From: Micromonospora narathiwatensis
GTDB taxonomy: Bacteria; Actinomycetota; Actinomycetes; Mycobacteriales; Micromonosporaceae
Reading direction: 5' to 3'
DNA length: 64,000 nucleotides
Assembly (NCBI RefSeq): GCF_900089605.1
Contig: NZ_LT594324.1
Coordinates: forward strand, 2,480,001-2,544,000
The notes below the pieces were generated by a model, which made no database searches, was not told where the DNA came from, and saw only the letters and a list, made by a program, of their open reading frames with translations. The position numbers and the translations under genes are program-made. Below, one piece after another: positions 24,722 through 32,925 of this stretch. Positions within the stretch are counted from its first letter, which is position 1. Every line of letters starts with the position of its first letter.

Positions 24722-25987
24722 GTGACGGGGACTGCGGGGGAACGGCTGGACGGGCGCTTCGCGCGACTCTGGGCGGCCAGCACCATGTCGGCGTTGGGCA
24801 GCGGGATGGCCGTCGTGGCCGCGCCGCTGTACGTCGCGTCGCGGACCGACGATCCGCTGATCGTGTCGGCGGGTGCCGCGGTGGCGTGGCTGCCGTGGCT
24901 GCTGTTCTCGCTGCCCGGCGGGGTGCTCGTGGACCGGGTGGACCGGCGTCGGCTGATGGTGGTCATCGACTGGGTACGGGTGGCCGTCCTGGTGGTGCTG
25001 GCCGCCGCGATGCTGACCGGTCGGGCCGGGGTGGCGCTGCTCTACGCGGTGCTGTTCGTGATCAACACCGGCGAGGTGGTGTTCCGCAGCGCCGCCCAGG
25101 CGGTCGTGCCGGCGGTGGTGCCCCGGTCGCGGCTGGAACGGGCCAACGGCTGGCTCGGCGGCGGCACCCAGGTCATGCAGAACATGGTCGCCGGCCCGCT
25201 CGGCGGGTTCCTCTTCGTGGTGGCCGCCGCCATCCCGTTCGGCGTCAACGCCGGCACGTACGCGCTCAGCGCCGTGCTGGTCGGCCTGCTCGCCGGGTCG
25301 TACCGCGGCTCGCCGGAGCCGGGCCGGCGCCGCTCGGTCCGCGCGGAGGTCGCCGAGGGGTTCCGCTGGCTGCTGTCCCAGCGGCTGCTGCGCACCATGA
25401 CCCTGCTGATCGGCATGCTCAACGTCACCCTCACCGCGGCTCTCGCGGTGCTGGTGCTGTTGGCCACCGAACGGCTCGGCCTCGGCTCGGTCGGCTACGG
25501 CGCGCTGTTCACCTGCATCGCCGTCGGCGGGCTGCTCGGCTCGGCGGTCGGTGACCGGCTCGTCGCCGCGATCACCGCCACCTGGACGATCCGGATCGGC
25601 CTGCTGATCGAGGCCGGCCTGCACCTGGCCCTGGCCGCCTCGCGCAGCGCCGCGGTCGTCGGGGCGGCGCTGTTCGTCTTCGGTGTGCACAGCGCGTTGT
25701 GGAACATGGTGGCGAACTCGCTGCGCCAGCGGCTCACCCCGCCCGCGCTGATGGGCCGGGTGGGCAGCACCACCCTGTTCATCGCCGCCGGCGGCAACTG
25801 CGTCGGCGCGTTGCTCGGCGGGGTGGTCGCCGCCCGGTTCGGGATCACCGCGCCGTACTGGGTGGGTTTCGTGGTCGCGCTGGTGGTGATCGCGCTGACC
25901 TGGCGGGTCTTCGACCGGGCGACGGTCGCCGCCGCGTACGCCGAACCGCCGGCCGCGACGCCGGAAACGCCGGCGAGCGTCGGCTGA
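24722..25987 (+). CDS. MFS transporter, enterobactin-exporter/MFS_3 type
   Basis: A 421-residue, 12-helix major facilitator. The motif A loop reads GVLVDRVDRRRLMVVIDWVR at about residues 62-81. AQAVVPAVVPRSRLERANGW near 120-140 is typical of the MFS_3 (EntS-like/macrolide-efflux) group, and RLTPPALMGRVGSTTLFIAAG near 335-355 is the matching C-terminal loop. A Pro/Arg-rich central linker divides two six-helix halves. It is likely an exporter of a small hydrophobic compound, with no adjacent biosynthetic genes to indicate which. Confidence 0.85.
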   Translation: MTGTAGERLDGRFARLWAASTMSALGSGMAVVAAPLYVASRTDDPLIVSAGAAVAWLPWLLFSLPGGVLVDRVDRRRLMVVIDWVRVAVLVVLAAAMLTGRAGVALLYAVLFVINTGEVVFRSAAQAVVPAVVPRSRLERANGWLGGGTQVMQNMVAGPLGGFLFVVAAAIPFGVNAGTYALSAVLVGLLAGSYRGSPEPGRRRSVRAEVAEGFRWLLSQRLLRTMTLLIGMLNVTLTAALAVLVLLATERLGLGSVGYGALFTCIAVGGLLGSAVGDRLVAAITATWTIRIGLLIEAGLHLALAASRSAAVVGAALFVFGVHSALWNMVANSLRQRLTPPALMGRVGSTTLFIAAGGNCVGALLGGVVAARFGITAPYWVGFVVALVVIALTWRVFDRATVAAAYAEPPAATPETPASVG

Positions 25988-26084
25988 GCAGGCGGCGCCG
26001 TTCCGGTAGCGCGCCTGGCCCGGGCGGACCTGGGCGGACGGTCCCGGCGCGGCCACGCCGCCGGCCGTGTGGCAGCGTGGGCGG

Positions 26085-27314
26085 GTGGACGCATCCCCGG
26101 TCGAGGTCGACCTCGCGCTGCTGGGCGGTGGTGGCGCCGCCTCCCTGGTGCTGGCCGCCCTGGACCGGCACGACGTCGCCGGCCTGCGGGTGGCCGTGGT
26201 CGACCCGGTGCGCAGGCGCGGCCAGGACCGCACCTGGGCGTTCTGGGGCGCCCCCGGTGGCGAACTCGACCCGCTGCTGAGCGCCAGCTGGTCGCGGGTC
26301 GACGTGGTCACGCCCGCCGGCCGCCGCGTCCTGCCGCTCACCCCGCTGCGGTACGCGATGCTCCGCTCCGCCCCGGTCTACGACCGGGCTGCCGAGGCCG
26401 AGCGCCGGCTCGGCGCGGTCCGGATCGGCACGCCGGCCGGGGTGTTGCACGACGACGGCCACCGGGTGACGGTCCGCGACCCGGACGGCCGGGTGCTGCT
26501 GCGGGCCGGCTGGGTGCTCGACTCGCGCCCCCGACCGCCGGAACGACCCGGGCGTACCCGGTGGTTGCAGCACTTCCGGGGATGGTGGCTGGCGGCCGAC
26601 CGGCCGGTGTTCGACCCGGGCCGGGCGGTGCTGATGGATTTCCGTACCCCGCAGCCCGCCCGTGGTGTCTCGTTCGGCTATGTGCTGCCGGTCAGCGACC
26701 GGTACGCCCTGGTCGAGTACACCGAGTTCTCGCCGGCGGTGCTCGCCGACGCGGCGTACGACGCGGCGCTGCGCGGTTACGTCGGGCTGCTCGGCCTGGA
26801 CCTGGCCGCGGTGCGAATACGCGAGGTGGAGCAGGGGGTCATCCCGATGACCGACGGCCCGTTCGTCGCCCGCCCGTCGCCCCGGGTGGTCCGACTCGGC
26901 ATCGCCGGCGGCGCCACCCGCCCCTCCACCGGCTTCACCTTCGCGGCCATGCTCCGGCAGGCCGACCAGATCGCCCGTGCTCTCGCCGCCGGCCGGCCGC
27001 CGGTGCCGGCGCCCGCGTATCCCCGGCGGCACCGGTGGCTGGACGCGGTGGCGCTGCGCGCCCTGGACCGGGGGCACGTGGGCGGGGTGGAGTTCTTCAC
27101 GCGGCTGTTCGACCGCAACCCGCCCGAGCGGGTGCTGCGCTTCCTCGACGGCGTCACCACCCCGCTGGAGGAACTGGCGGTGATGCGGTCCAGCCCGTTG
27201 CTGCCGATGACCGCGGCGGTGCTCGGTGACACCGTCGCCCGGCTGCGCCGCGATCCGGCACCCGGCGATGTGCCGGAGACCGGCGCGCGGGCGGCGGATC
27301 GGGCCGGCTCGTAG
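26085..27314 (+). CDS. crtY: Lycopene beta-cyclase (CrtY/CrtL family)
   Basis: A flavoprotein-like cyclase that closes the ends of lycopene to beta-carotene type rings. The N-terminal dinucleotide-binding motif is VDLALLGGGGAASLVLAAL, followed by the family segment DRTWAFWG near residue 48. Others are HFRGWWL, VLMDFRTPQ, FGYVLPVSDRYALVEYTEFSP and GGATRPSTGFTFAAMLRQAD, all conserved in CrtY-type cyclases. GTG 26085 puts the fold at the very N-terminus; GTG 26067 would add six residues. No other carotenoid genes are in the window. It converges on the serine hydrolase through a strong hairpin. Confidence 0.87.
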   Translation: MDASPVEVDLALLGGGGAASLVLAALDRHDVAGLRVAVVDPVRRRGQDRTWAFWGAPGGELDPLLSASWSRVDVVTPAGRRVLPLTPLRYAMLRSAPVYDRAAEAERRLGAVRIGTPAGVLHDDGHRVTVRDPDGRVLLRAGWVLDSRPRPPERPGRTRWLQHFRGWWLAADRPVFDPGRAVLMDFRTPQPARGVSFGYVLPVSDRYALVEYTEFSPAVLADAAYDAALRGYVGLLGLDLAAVRIREVEQGVIPMTDGPFVARPSPRVVRLGIAGGATRPSTGFTFAAMLRQADQIARALAAGRPPVPAPAYPRRHRWLDAVALRALDRGHVGGVEFFTRLFDRNPPERVLRFLDGVTTPLEELAVMRSSPLLPMTAAVLGDTVARLRRDPAPGDVPETGARAADRAGS

Positions 27315-27360
27315 CCGGCGGCCGGCCGGGGCGTTCGTCGCGTGCCCGGCCGGCCGCCGG
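27315..27360. terminator. Bidirectional terminator hairpin
   Basis: A perfect 16-bp stem (27315-27330 with 27345-27360, CCGGCGGCCGGCCGGG and its complement) has a 14-base loop. It fills the gap between the convergent lycopene cyclase and serine hydrolase genes. There is no T-tract, as is usual in high-GC actinomycetes. Confidence 0.75.
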
Positions 27361-27367
27361 GGGTGGC

Positions 27368-28480
27368 CTACCGGCCGAGTTCCCGGGCGACCGTGTCCCG
27401 GACCAGCACCCGCAGCCGCTCCATCGGGTCGCCGTCGCCCGCGCCGAGCCGGTTGCGCAACGCCGCCACCGTCAGCCCCAACTCCGGGTACGCGAACGCG
27501 AGGCTGCCGCCGCTGCCGGCGGTGCCGAACGACCCGTCGTCCTGGACCGCGTACCCCAGGCCGAAGGTGGCCTCCTGCCCGAAGACCCACTCCTCGGCGC
27601 GCACCGCCACCGCCGACACCTCACGCAGGCGCTCCGGCGAGATCAGCCGTACGCCGTCGACCGGTCCGAGCAGCGCCGCGTACATCCGGGCGACCGCTCG
27701 GGCGCTCATCGTGCCGACCGCCGGCACGTCGGCGCGCAGCACGTCGGGACGGCTGCCGATGGTCGCGTCGGGTCGTACGCCGGGCGGGGCCACCGCGTCG
27801 AAGTTCGGCAGGTGGGCGCTCGCGTACGCGATCATGGCCGCCAGGCCGGCGTCCTCCAGCCGGGCCAGCCGGGGCAGGTCCGCCTCGGGCACCGCGAGGA
27901 AGAGTTCCCCGGGTACGCCGAGCGGGCCGGCGACCTCGTCGGCGAGCACCTCGGAGATCCGCCGGCCGGTGACCCGCCGGACCACCTCCCCGACGATCCA
28001 GCCGAACGTCCACGCGTGGTAGGCGAGCCGCGTGCCGGGGGCCCAGCGAGGCTCGGCGTCGGCGACCAGCGCGCACATCCGGTCCCAGTCGGTGAAGTCC
28101 TCGCCGGTGACGTCGGCCGGCAGCGCCGGCAGCCCGGCGGTGTGGGTGAGCGCGTGCCGCAGCGTGATCCGGTCCTTGCCGTGCCGGGCGAACTCCGGCC
28201 ACACCTCGGCGATACGCAGGTCGTAGTCGAGTTGTCCCCGTTCGGCGAGGACGTGCACCACGGTGGCGGTGAGGCCCTTGCCGGTGGAGACCGCGTGGAT
28301 CGGCGTGTCGGCGGTGAGCGGTCGTCCGGTGTGGCCGTCGGCCAGACCGGCCTGTTCCAGCACGATCGGCTGCCCGTCCAGGTAGGCGGCCACCTGCACG
28401 CCGGTCTCCCGGCCGGAGGAGACCAGGTCGTCGATCGTTTTCCGTACCTCGGCCCGTAGGCCGTCCCACTGTCCGTCCAC
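27368..28480 (-). CDS. Serine hydrolase, beta-lactamase class C/EstB family
   Basis: A 370-residue cytoplasmic serine hydrolase of the beta-lactamase/transpeptidase-like fold. The SxxK motif is STGK at residues 65-68, the YxN-equivalent is Tyr154 in LAYHAW, and GSGGS near the C-terminus replaces the KTG/HxG triad. There is no signal peptide. THTAGLPALP after the SxxK domain is a family hallmark. Relatives are esterases, D-amino-acid amidases or carboxylesterases rather than resistance enzymes. GTG 28480 is the start. Confidence 0.85.
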   Translation of the reverse strand: MDGQWDGLRAEVRKTIDDLVSSGRETGVQVAAYLDGQPIVLEQAGLADGHTGRPLTADTPIHAVSTGKGLTATVVHVLAERGQLDYDLRIAEVWPEFARHGKDRITLRHALTHTAGLPALPADVTGEDFTDWDRMCALVADAEPRWAPGTRLAYHAWTFGWIVGEVVRRVTGRRISEVLADEVAGPLGVPGELFLAVPEADLPRLARLEDAGLAAMIAYASAHLPNFDAVAPPGVRPDATIGSRPDVLRADVPAVGTMSARAVARMYAALLGPVDGVRLISPERLREVSAVAVRAEEWVFGQEATFGLGYAVQDDGSFGTAGSGGSLAFAYPELGLTVAALRNRLGAGDGDPMERLRVLVRDTVARELGR

Positions 28481-28611
28481 GACTGCTCACCCTGCCAGGG
28501 CACCCCGTGCCGTGTCGTCGCTATTTCGTCGGTGGCCGGGGCCGTGGCACGCCGGGGGAGCGGCCGCGCCGGCGCGGCGGGTCGGCTTGCCCGGCCGGTC
28601 GGCGTACCGGG

Positions 28612-28617
28612 TAGGTT
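28612..28617 (+). promoter_or_regulatory. -10 box of a leaderless promoter (TAGGTT)
   Basis: TAGGTT ends six bases before the ATG at 28624, with no ribosome-binding site. It is identical in layout to the site at 5125-5130. Confidence 0.55.
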
Positions 28618-28623
28618 GCCGGC

Positions 28624-29100
28624 ATGGCGGAGACGGCGACCGGCCGGGTCGTGGAGATCTGGACCGACGGGGCGTGCAGCGGTAATCCCGGGCCGGGCGG
28701 CTGGGGCGTGGTGCTGCGCTGGGGCGACCATGAGCGTGAGCTGTGCGGTGGCGAGGCGACGCCCACGACGAACAACCGGATGGAGTTGACCGCCGCGATC
28801 CGCGCGTTGGAGAGCCTGACCCGGCCGGTCACGGTACGCCTGCACACCGACAGCACGTACGTGCGCAACGGGATCACCGGCTGGCTGGCGTCGTGGAAGC
28901 GCAACGGCTGGTTGACCGCGGCGAAGCAGCCGGTGAAGAACGCCGACCTGTGGCAGGAACTGGAGGCGGCCTGCGCCCGGCACGACGTGACCTGGCTCTG
29001 GGTGAAGGGCCACAACGGACATCCGGAGAACGAGCGGGCCGACGCGTTGGCCAACCGGGGCATGGCCGAGGCCCGGGCGGAGGCGGTCGCGGCCCGCTGA
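28624..29100 (+). CDS. rnhA: Ribonuclease HI
   Basis: A 158-residue enzyme that cuts the RNA strand of RNA-DNA hybrids. The DEDD catalytic set is Asp15 (WTDGACSGN), Glu54 (NNRMELTA), Asp76 (HTDSTYV) and Asp140 (NERADALA), with the assisting His130 (KGHNGH). The length is typical of bacterial RNase HI without extra hybrid-binding domains. The basic handle helix ([20 protein letters not shown]) is present. It is transcribed alone, apparently as a leaderless message, and stops 84 bp before the P450. Confidence 0.95.
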   Translation: MAETATGRVVEIWTDGACSGNPGPGGWGVVLRWGDHERELCGGEATPTTNNRMELTAAIRALESLTRPVTVRLHTDSTYVRNGITGWLASWKRNGWLTAAKQPVKNADLWQELEAACARHDVTWLWVKGHNGHPENERADALANRGMAEARAEAVAAR

Positions 29101-29110
29101 CGCCGACGGG

Positions 29111-29139
29111 TTGTGTCGAACCCGGTCGATGAGTAGCGT
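29111..29139 (+). promoter_or_regulatory. Promoter of the P450-ferredoxin operon
   Basis: TTGTGT (29111-29116) and TAGCGT (29134-29139) are separated by 17 bases, about 45 bp upstream of the GTG at 29185. That start also has a good GGAGG ribosome-binding site. Confidence 0.45.
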
Positions 29140-29184
29140 AACGAATCGATACCGTCACGGACAGTCGCCCTCGGAGGTGCTCGC

Positions 29185-30408
29185 GTGACTGTTGCGCCGC
29201 TCACCGACCTGCCGCTGTGGCCGCCGATCAACCTCGACCGCGACCCGCTCGTCCCGCTGGATGCGGTGGAGCGGCACCGCTTCTCCGGGCCGGTCACCCG
29301 GGTCCGGCTGCCGACCGACACGGCCGCCTGGCTGGTCACCCGGCACGCCGACGTCCGGCAACTGCTGCGCCATCCCGACTTCAGCGCCGACCTCACCCGT
29401 CCGGGTTTCCCCCTGCTGCGCCGGCTGACCCCCGCCGCGTTCGGCAGCCGGCAGGGCGGCTTCATCCGGATGGACGGGGCGGAGCACTCGCGGCTGCGCC
29501 GAATGCTCACCGCCGAGTTCATGATCAAGAACGTCCGGCGGATCGAGCCACTGATCCGGCAGACCGTCGACCGGGCCCTGGACGGGCTGCGCGACGCCGG
29601 TCCTCCCGCCGACCTGGTGACCCACTTCGCCCTGCCGGTGCCGTCCATGGTGATCTGCCACCTGCTCGGCGTCCCGTACGCCGACCACGACTTCTTCCAG
29701 GAGCGCAGCCGGACGCTGATCGACCGCGACGCGCCACCGGAACGCGTCCAGCGGCACGCGCAGGAGCTGCGCGACTACCTGCACCGGTTGGTCGAGACGA
29801 AGGTGGCCGCCGGCGACCGCACCGACGACCTGCTCAGCCGCCTGGCCCGGGACCGGGTCGACACCGGTGAGCTGGCCGTCGACGAGCTGGTCGGCATGGC
29901 GGTGCTGCTGCTCATCGCCGGCCACGAGACCACCGCCAACATGATCGGGCTGAGCACCCTGCTGCTGCTCCGGCACCCGGCCCGGTACGCCGCCCTGGGC
30001 GAGGACCCGGGGCACGCCGACGGTCTGGTCGACGAGCTGCTGCGCTATCTGAGCATCGTGCGCAGCGGCCTGCCCCGGCTCGCCCTGGCGGACGTCGAGA
30101 TCGGTGGGCAGCTCATCCGGGCGGGAGAGGGCGCGATCGGGGTGCTCTCCCTGGCCAACCGCGACCCGGGTGCCTTCGACCGGGCGGACGAGTTCGACCC
30201 GTACCGGCAGGCACAGCAGCATGTGGCGTTCGGGTTCGGTGTGCACCAGTGCATCGGCCAGCCGCTCGCGCGGGCGGAACTGCGGATCGCCCTGGTGGAG
30301 CTGGCCCGACGGTTCCCCCGGCTGCGCCGGGCCGACCCCGACGGGCGGCTGCCGGCCCGGGACGCCTCGGTCGTCTTCGGCCTCGAGGCGCTGCCGGTGA
30401 CCTGGTGA
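29185..30408 (+). CDS. Cytochrome P450, CYP105/107-like soluble class I type
   Basis: A 407-residue heme monooxygenase. The I-helix oxygen-activation motif AGHETT is at residues 245-250, the ExxR of helix K is Glu284-Arg287 (DELLRY), and the heme-binding loop FGFGVHQCIG places the axial thiolate at Cys356. It has no membrane anchor. The acid-alcohol pair in AGHETT is intact. The ferredoxin encoded just downstream is its probable electron donor; the reductase is elsewhere. The substrate is unknown; such P450s hydroxylate xenobiotics, steroids or natural products. Confidence 0.93.
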   Translation: MTVAPLTDLPLWPPINLDRDPLVPLDAVERHRFSGPVTRVRLPTDTAAWLVTRHADVRQLLRHPDFSADLTRPGFPLLRRLTPAAFGSRQGGFIRMDGAEHSRLRRMLTAEFMIKNVRRIEPLIRQTVDRALDGLRDAGPPADLVTHFALPVPSMVICHLLGVPYADHDFFQERSRTLIDRDAPPERVQRHAQELRDYLHRLVETKVAAGDRTDDLLSRLARDRVDTGELAVDELVGMAVLLLIAGHETTANMIGLSTLLLLRHPARYAALGEDPGHADGLVDELLRYLSIVRSGLPRLALADVEIGGQLIRAGEGAIGVLSLANRDPGAFDRADEFDPYRQAQQHVAFGFGVHQCIGQPLARAELRIALVELARRFPRLRRADPDGRLPARDASVVFGLEALPVTW

Positions 30409-30430
30409 CCTGGTGACCGGGGAGGTGGCC

Positions 30431-30679
30431 GTGCGCGTACGGGTGGACCGGGACCGCTGCTGCGGGTCGGGCAACTGCGTGGTGACCGCGCCGGAGGTCT
30501 TCGACCAGGGCGACGAGGACGGCCTGGTGCTGCTCCGCTTCGCCGAGCCGGCGCCGGACGTCGTCGACCGGGTCCGGCGGGCCGTCGACCTGTGCCCGGC
30601 CGGGGCGATCAGCCTCGACGAACCGCCGCGCCGGCCGGATCAGGCCACGTTCGGGGGCTCGCCGGTGCAGCGGACCTGA
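30431..30679 (+). CDS. [3Fe-4S]-type ferredoxin
   Basis: An 82-residue single-cluster ferredoxin. Cluster ligands are Cys10, Cys16 and Cys55 (CxxxxxC...CP), with Cys11 extra next to the first ligand. This is the usual pattern of actinomycete ferredoxins serving P450s. GTG 30431 is preferred because GGGGAGG lies five bases upstream; GTG 30413 and 30425 are in-frame alternatives. It lies 22 bp after the P450 stop and surely belongs to the same transcript. Confidence 0.9.
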   Translation: MRVRVDRDRCCGSGNCVVTAPEVFDQGDEDGLVLLRFAEPAPDVVDRVRRAVDLCPAGAISLDEPPRRPDQATFGGSPVQRT

Positions 30680-30731
30680 TCGGCGCAGTGGCCGGCCCGG
30701 CTCGTCTCCGGGGCGGAGCGCCGACGCCCGG

Positions 30732-30968
30732 TCAGCGGGGCGCGTCCGGGTGCGTCGGCATGGACGAGCCACCGGCGCTGCTGCCCGACGACCCGCCGGC
30801 CACTCCGGATCCGTCGTCCTCGGTGACCACGTCCGGCTTCGGTGCGCCCGGTTCCGGCGCCGGCACGTCGGTGTCCGCGTCGACCTGGACCAGCCGGGCC
30901 TGGCCGGCCTCGTCCTCGGCGTGCGCCGGATCGACCGGCTGCTCGCCCTGGCGTACCCGATACTCCAC
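30732..30968 (-). CDS. Small acidic hypothetical protein
   Basis: A 78-residue protein I do not recognise. The first ~40 residues are rich in Asp/Glu/Val (MEYRVRQGEQPVDPAHAEDE, then ARLVQVDADTDV). The rest is a disordered Pro, Gly, Ser and Asp tail. GTG 30968 has GGGAGG seven bases upstream, the main reason for calling it. There is no membrane segment. It lies between the ferredoxin and the pentapeptide-repeat gene, and about 220 bp upstream of it (30969-31189) show nothing else. Confidence 0.5.
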   Translation of the reverse strand: MEYRVRQGEQPVDPAHAEDEAGQARLVQVDADTDVPAPEPGAPKPDVVTEDDGSGVAGGSSGSSAGGSSMPTHPDAPR

Positions 30969-31189
30969 CCGTCCGCCTCCCGTCGGTGTCGCGCCGCCCG
31001 AGGTGACGCCGACTCGGGCTACCCCGCCGTGCCGTCCCGAAACGTGTGCCGCCGGCTGGGCGGATCGCGGTACGGCGGGGTGTCCGCGCGGTGTGCCGCC
31101 AGGATCCCCCTGGCCAGGGACCGCGCGGTGAGACGCCGGAGTCGATCACTGCCGGTCGGGGCAGGGGATGCCCGTCAGCCAGCCGGCGG

Positions 31190-32071
31190 TCAGCGGCGAC
31201 GCGTGGCGGCCCGTCCGCGCGGCGTCCGGGTCGAAGTGACCGTCAGCGACCAGTGCGTGGGGCGGCGCAGGCCCGGCGGCAGGACCGTCCGGTGGTCGCC
31301 CCGGGCGGCGTCGACCTGTGACTGGTGCACGAACAGGCACCGGCCGAGGTCGGTGCCGCGCAGGTCGGCGCCGCGCAGGTCGGCTCCGGTCAGATCCGCC
31401 GCGCCCAGGTCGACCCCGCGCAGGTCCGCGCCGATCAGGCAGGCCCCGCGCAGGTTCGCCCCGGACAGCCCGGCCCGGCGCAGGTCCGCCCCGATCAGGA
31501 TCGCGCCGCGACGGTCCACCCCGGCCGGTGCGCCCCGGGCCTGCTCGCCGGCCCGGGACAGCAGCCGGTTGACCCGGTCGCGGTGCGCGTCGACGTCCAG
31601 GGCGAGCAGGTCGTCCGGGCTGCCGTCGGTGAGTCGCCCGGTCTCCGCCAGGGCGGCGGCCAGGTTTTCGCGCAGCGGCCCGGGTGAGGTCAGCGCGAGG
31701 GCCTCGGTGAGATACCAGAGCAGCTCGTGCAGTGGCCGCATCACCGCGAAGGTGTCGAACATGAGCCGGGCGGTGGCCGGATCGCCGCGCCAGTCCCGCC
31801 CGCCGAAGGTGCCCTGCGCGACGTGTTGGCCGGCGCCGAAACAGTCGAAGACCGTGCAGCCGGGGAAGCCCTGCTGGCGCAGGTCGCGGTGGATGTCGCA
31901 GCGCGAGTCGGCCCGCAGGTTCGGGCAGGGCTGACCGGCCGGCTTGTCGATGGCGAAGTCGGCGGAGGCGGCGAACGCCGGCGCGACGCAGCAGATCCCG
32001 AAGCACCGGGCGCAGTCGGCTCGCAATTCATGCCCTGCGCCCGCCGTCCGCCGTTCCGCCGCCTCGGACAC
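31190..32071 (-). CDS. Cys-cluster protein fused to pentapeptide repeats
   Basis: A 293-residue protein with two distinct parts. Residues 1-80 contain a YkgJ-like cysteine cluster: CARCFGICC, CPNL, RCDIH, GCTVFDC; such clusters are thought to bind zinc or an iron-sulfur centre. A helical middle (RPLHELLWYLTEALAL) follows. Then come about twelve pentapeptide repeats of the A(D/N)LxG type (GADLRRAGLSGANLRGACL), which form a right-handed beta-helix. Other pentapeptide proteins can mimic DNA or act as scaffolds. GTG 32071 has GGGAGG nine bases upstream; ATG 32131 would add 20 Arg-rich residues. Confidence 0.78.
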   Translation of the reverse strand: MSEAAERRTAGAGHELRADCARCFGICCVAPAFAASADFAIDKPAGQPCPNLRADSRCDIHRDLRQQGFPGCTVFDCFGAGQHVAQGTFGGRDWRGDPATARLMFDTFAVMRPLHELLWYLTEALALTSPGPLRENLAAALAETGRLTDGSPDDLLALDVDAHRDRVNRLLSRAGEQARGAPAGVDRRGAILIGADLRRAGLSGANLRGACLIGADLRGVDLGAADLTGADLRGADLRGTDLGRCLFVHQSQVDAARGDHRTVLPPGLRRPTHWSLTVTSTRTPRGRAATRRR

Positions 32072-32144
32072 TTTGCCCGGCCTCCCACGTCTCGCCACCG
32101 CCGGCCGCGACCGCCGCGCCCGGGGTGCCATTCTCCCGCCCCCG

Positions 32145-32651
32145 GTGCGGCTGGGCGGCGGCCGGGTCGGTCGGTGTGACCCGACGGCGGGCCATACGAG
32201 CGGGGCGCCGCGCGGACGCCTGCTCAAGCCGTATCTCGGCGCGGTGCTGCCGACCCTGGTGATCACCGGACTGCTCACCTCCGCCCGGCTGGTGCGGGAC
32301 ATGGCGGAGGACACGCTGGGCCTCATGCGCATCCAGCGCATCCGCGCCTGGTACCACCGCCAGTTCGCCGGTGAGCACGAGTTCTTCGCCGACGCGGTGA
32401 CCAGCGGCGGCATGCAGGCGACCTGGTCGTAGGTGGGCATCCGCCCCGGGCGCGGGCACGCCCTGCTGACCACGGCCGCGTTCGTCGGCGCGGTCAACGC
32501 GCTGCTGCTCGGGCTCGGCGCCACCCTGCTGAGCGGCCTGTTCAGCGCCGCACTCGGCGTCGCGATCGCGATCGGCGTGGTGGTGGCGCTGGCGGCCTTC
32601 GCCGTCCAGGTCGGATACATCAACCGGGCCTCCGTCTCGCTCGGCCACTGA
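32145..32651 (+). pseudogene. Membrane protein interrupted by an in-frame TAG
   Basis: The frame from about 32145 encodes a helix (LKPYLGAVLPTLVITGLLTSA) and a soluble stretch (RIQRIRAWYHRQFAGEHEFF), then reaches TAG at 32430-32432. The very next codon continues in the same frame with GIRPGRGHALLTTAAFVG, two more hydrophobic helices (AVNALLLGLGATLLSGLF and LGVAIAIGVVVALAAFAVQV) and a stop at 32649-32651. The two halves look like one small actinobacterial membrane protein. Unless the amber codon is read through or the base is a sequencing error, the gene is broken. The start is uncertain; no ribosome-binding site precedes GTG 32145. Confidence 0.6.
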
Positions 32652-32697
32652 GCCGGGCCGCGGCGCCGCGCCGGAAATGCGGGAATGCCCGAACGGG

Positions 32698-32837
32698 TGA
32701 CAACCGGAACCCCGGTACGCCGCAACGTATTCAGGAAGTGCCGGGAAGATGGCTGAACGGATGACAACCAAATCGCGCCGTTATTGCACCGAGTCATTGC
32801 GTAAGCCGGATCGTTGTCAATGCGTGACAACCGATCC
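32698..32837. repeat. TGACAACC repeats and near-palindrome upstream of the dpp-type operon
   Basis: TGACAACC occurs three times in direct orientation at 32698-32705, 32762-32769 and 32825-32832, 64 and 63 bases apart. The last copy is the right arm of an inverted repeat: GGATCGTTGTCA (32808-32819), five bases, TGACAACCGATCC (32825-32837), with a single-base bulge. The interval 32652-32925 is markedly less GC-rich than its surroundings and otherwise non-coding. It is probably the control region of the peptide ABC operon. Confidence 0.65.
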
Positions 32838-32925
32838 AGCCGTTACCGGAACGATTCAATTCGCCGTTCCCTGACGGTTTACCTTCGGGTGAAGGACGTA
32901 TTCGTCGCCGTCGGGAGGGTTCCTT

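Noticed and set aside
32433..32651. Independent 72-residue membrane protein starting at GTG 32433
   Set aside because: It begins directly after an in-frame TAG and has no ribosome-binding site; the two parts look like one interrupted gene.
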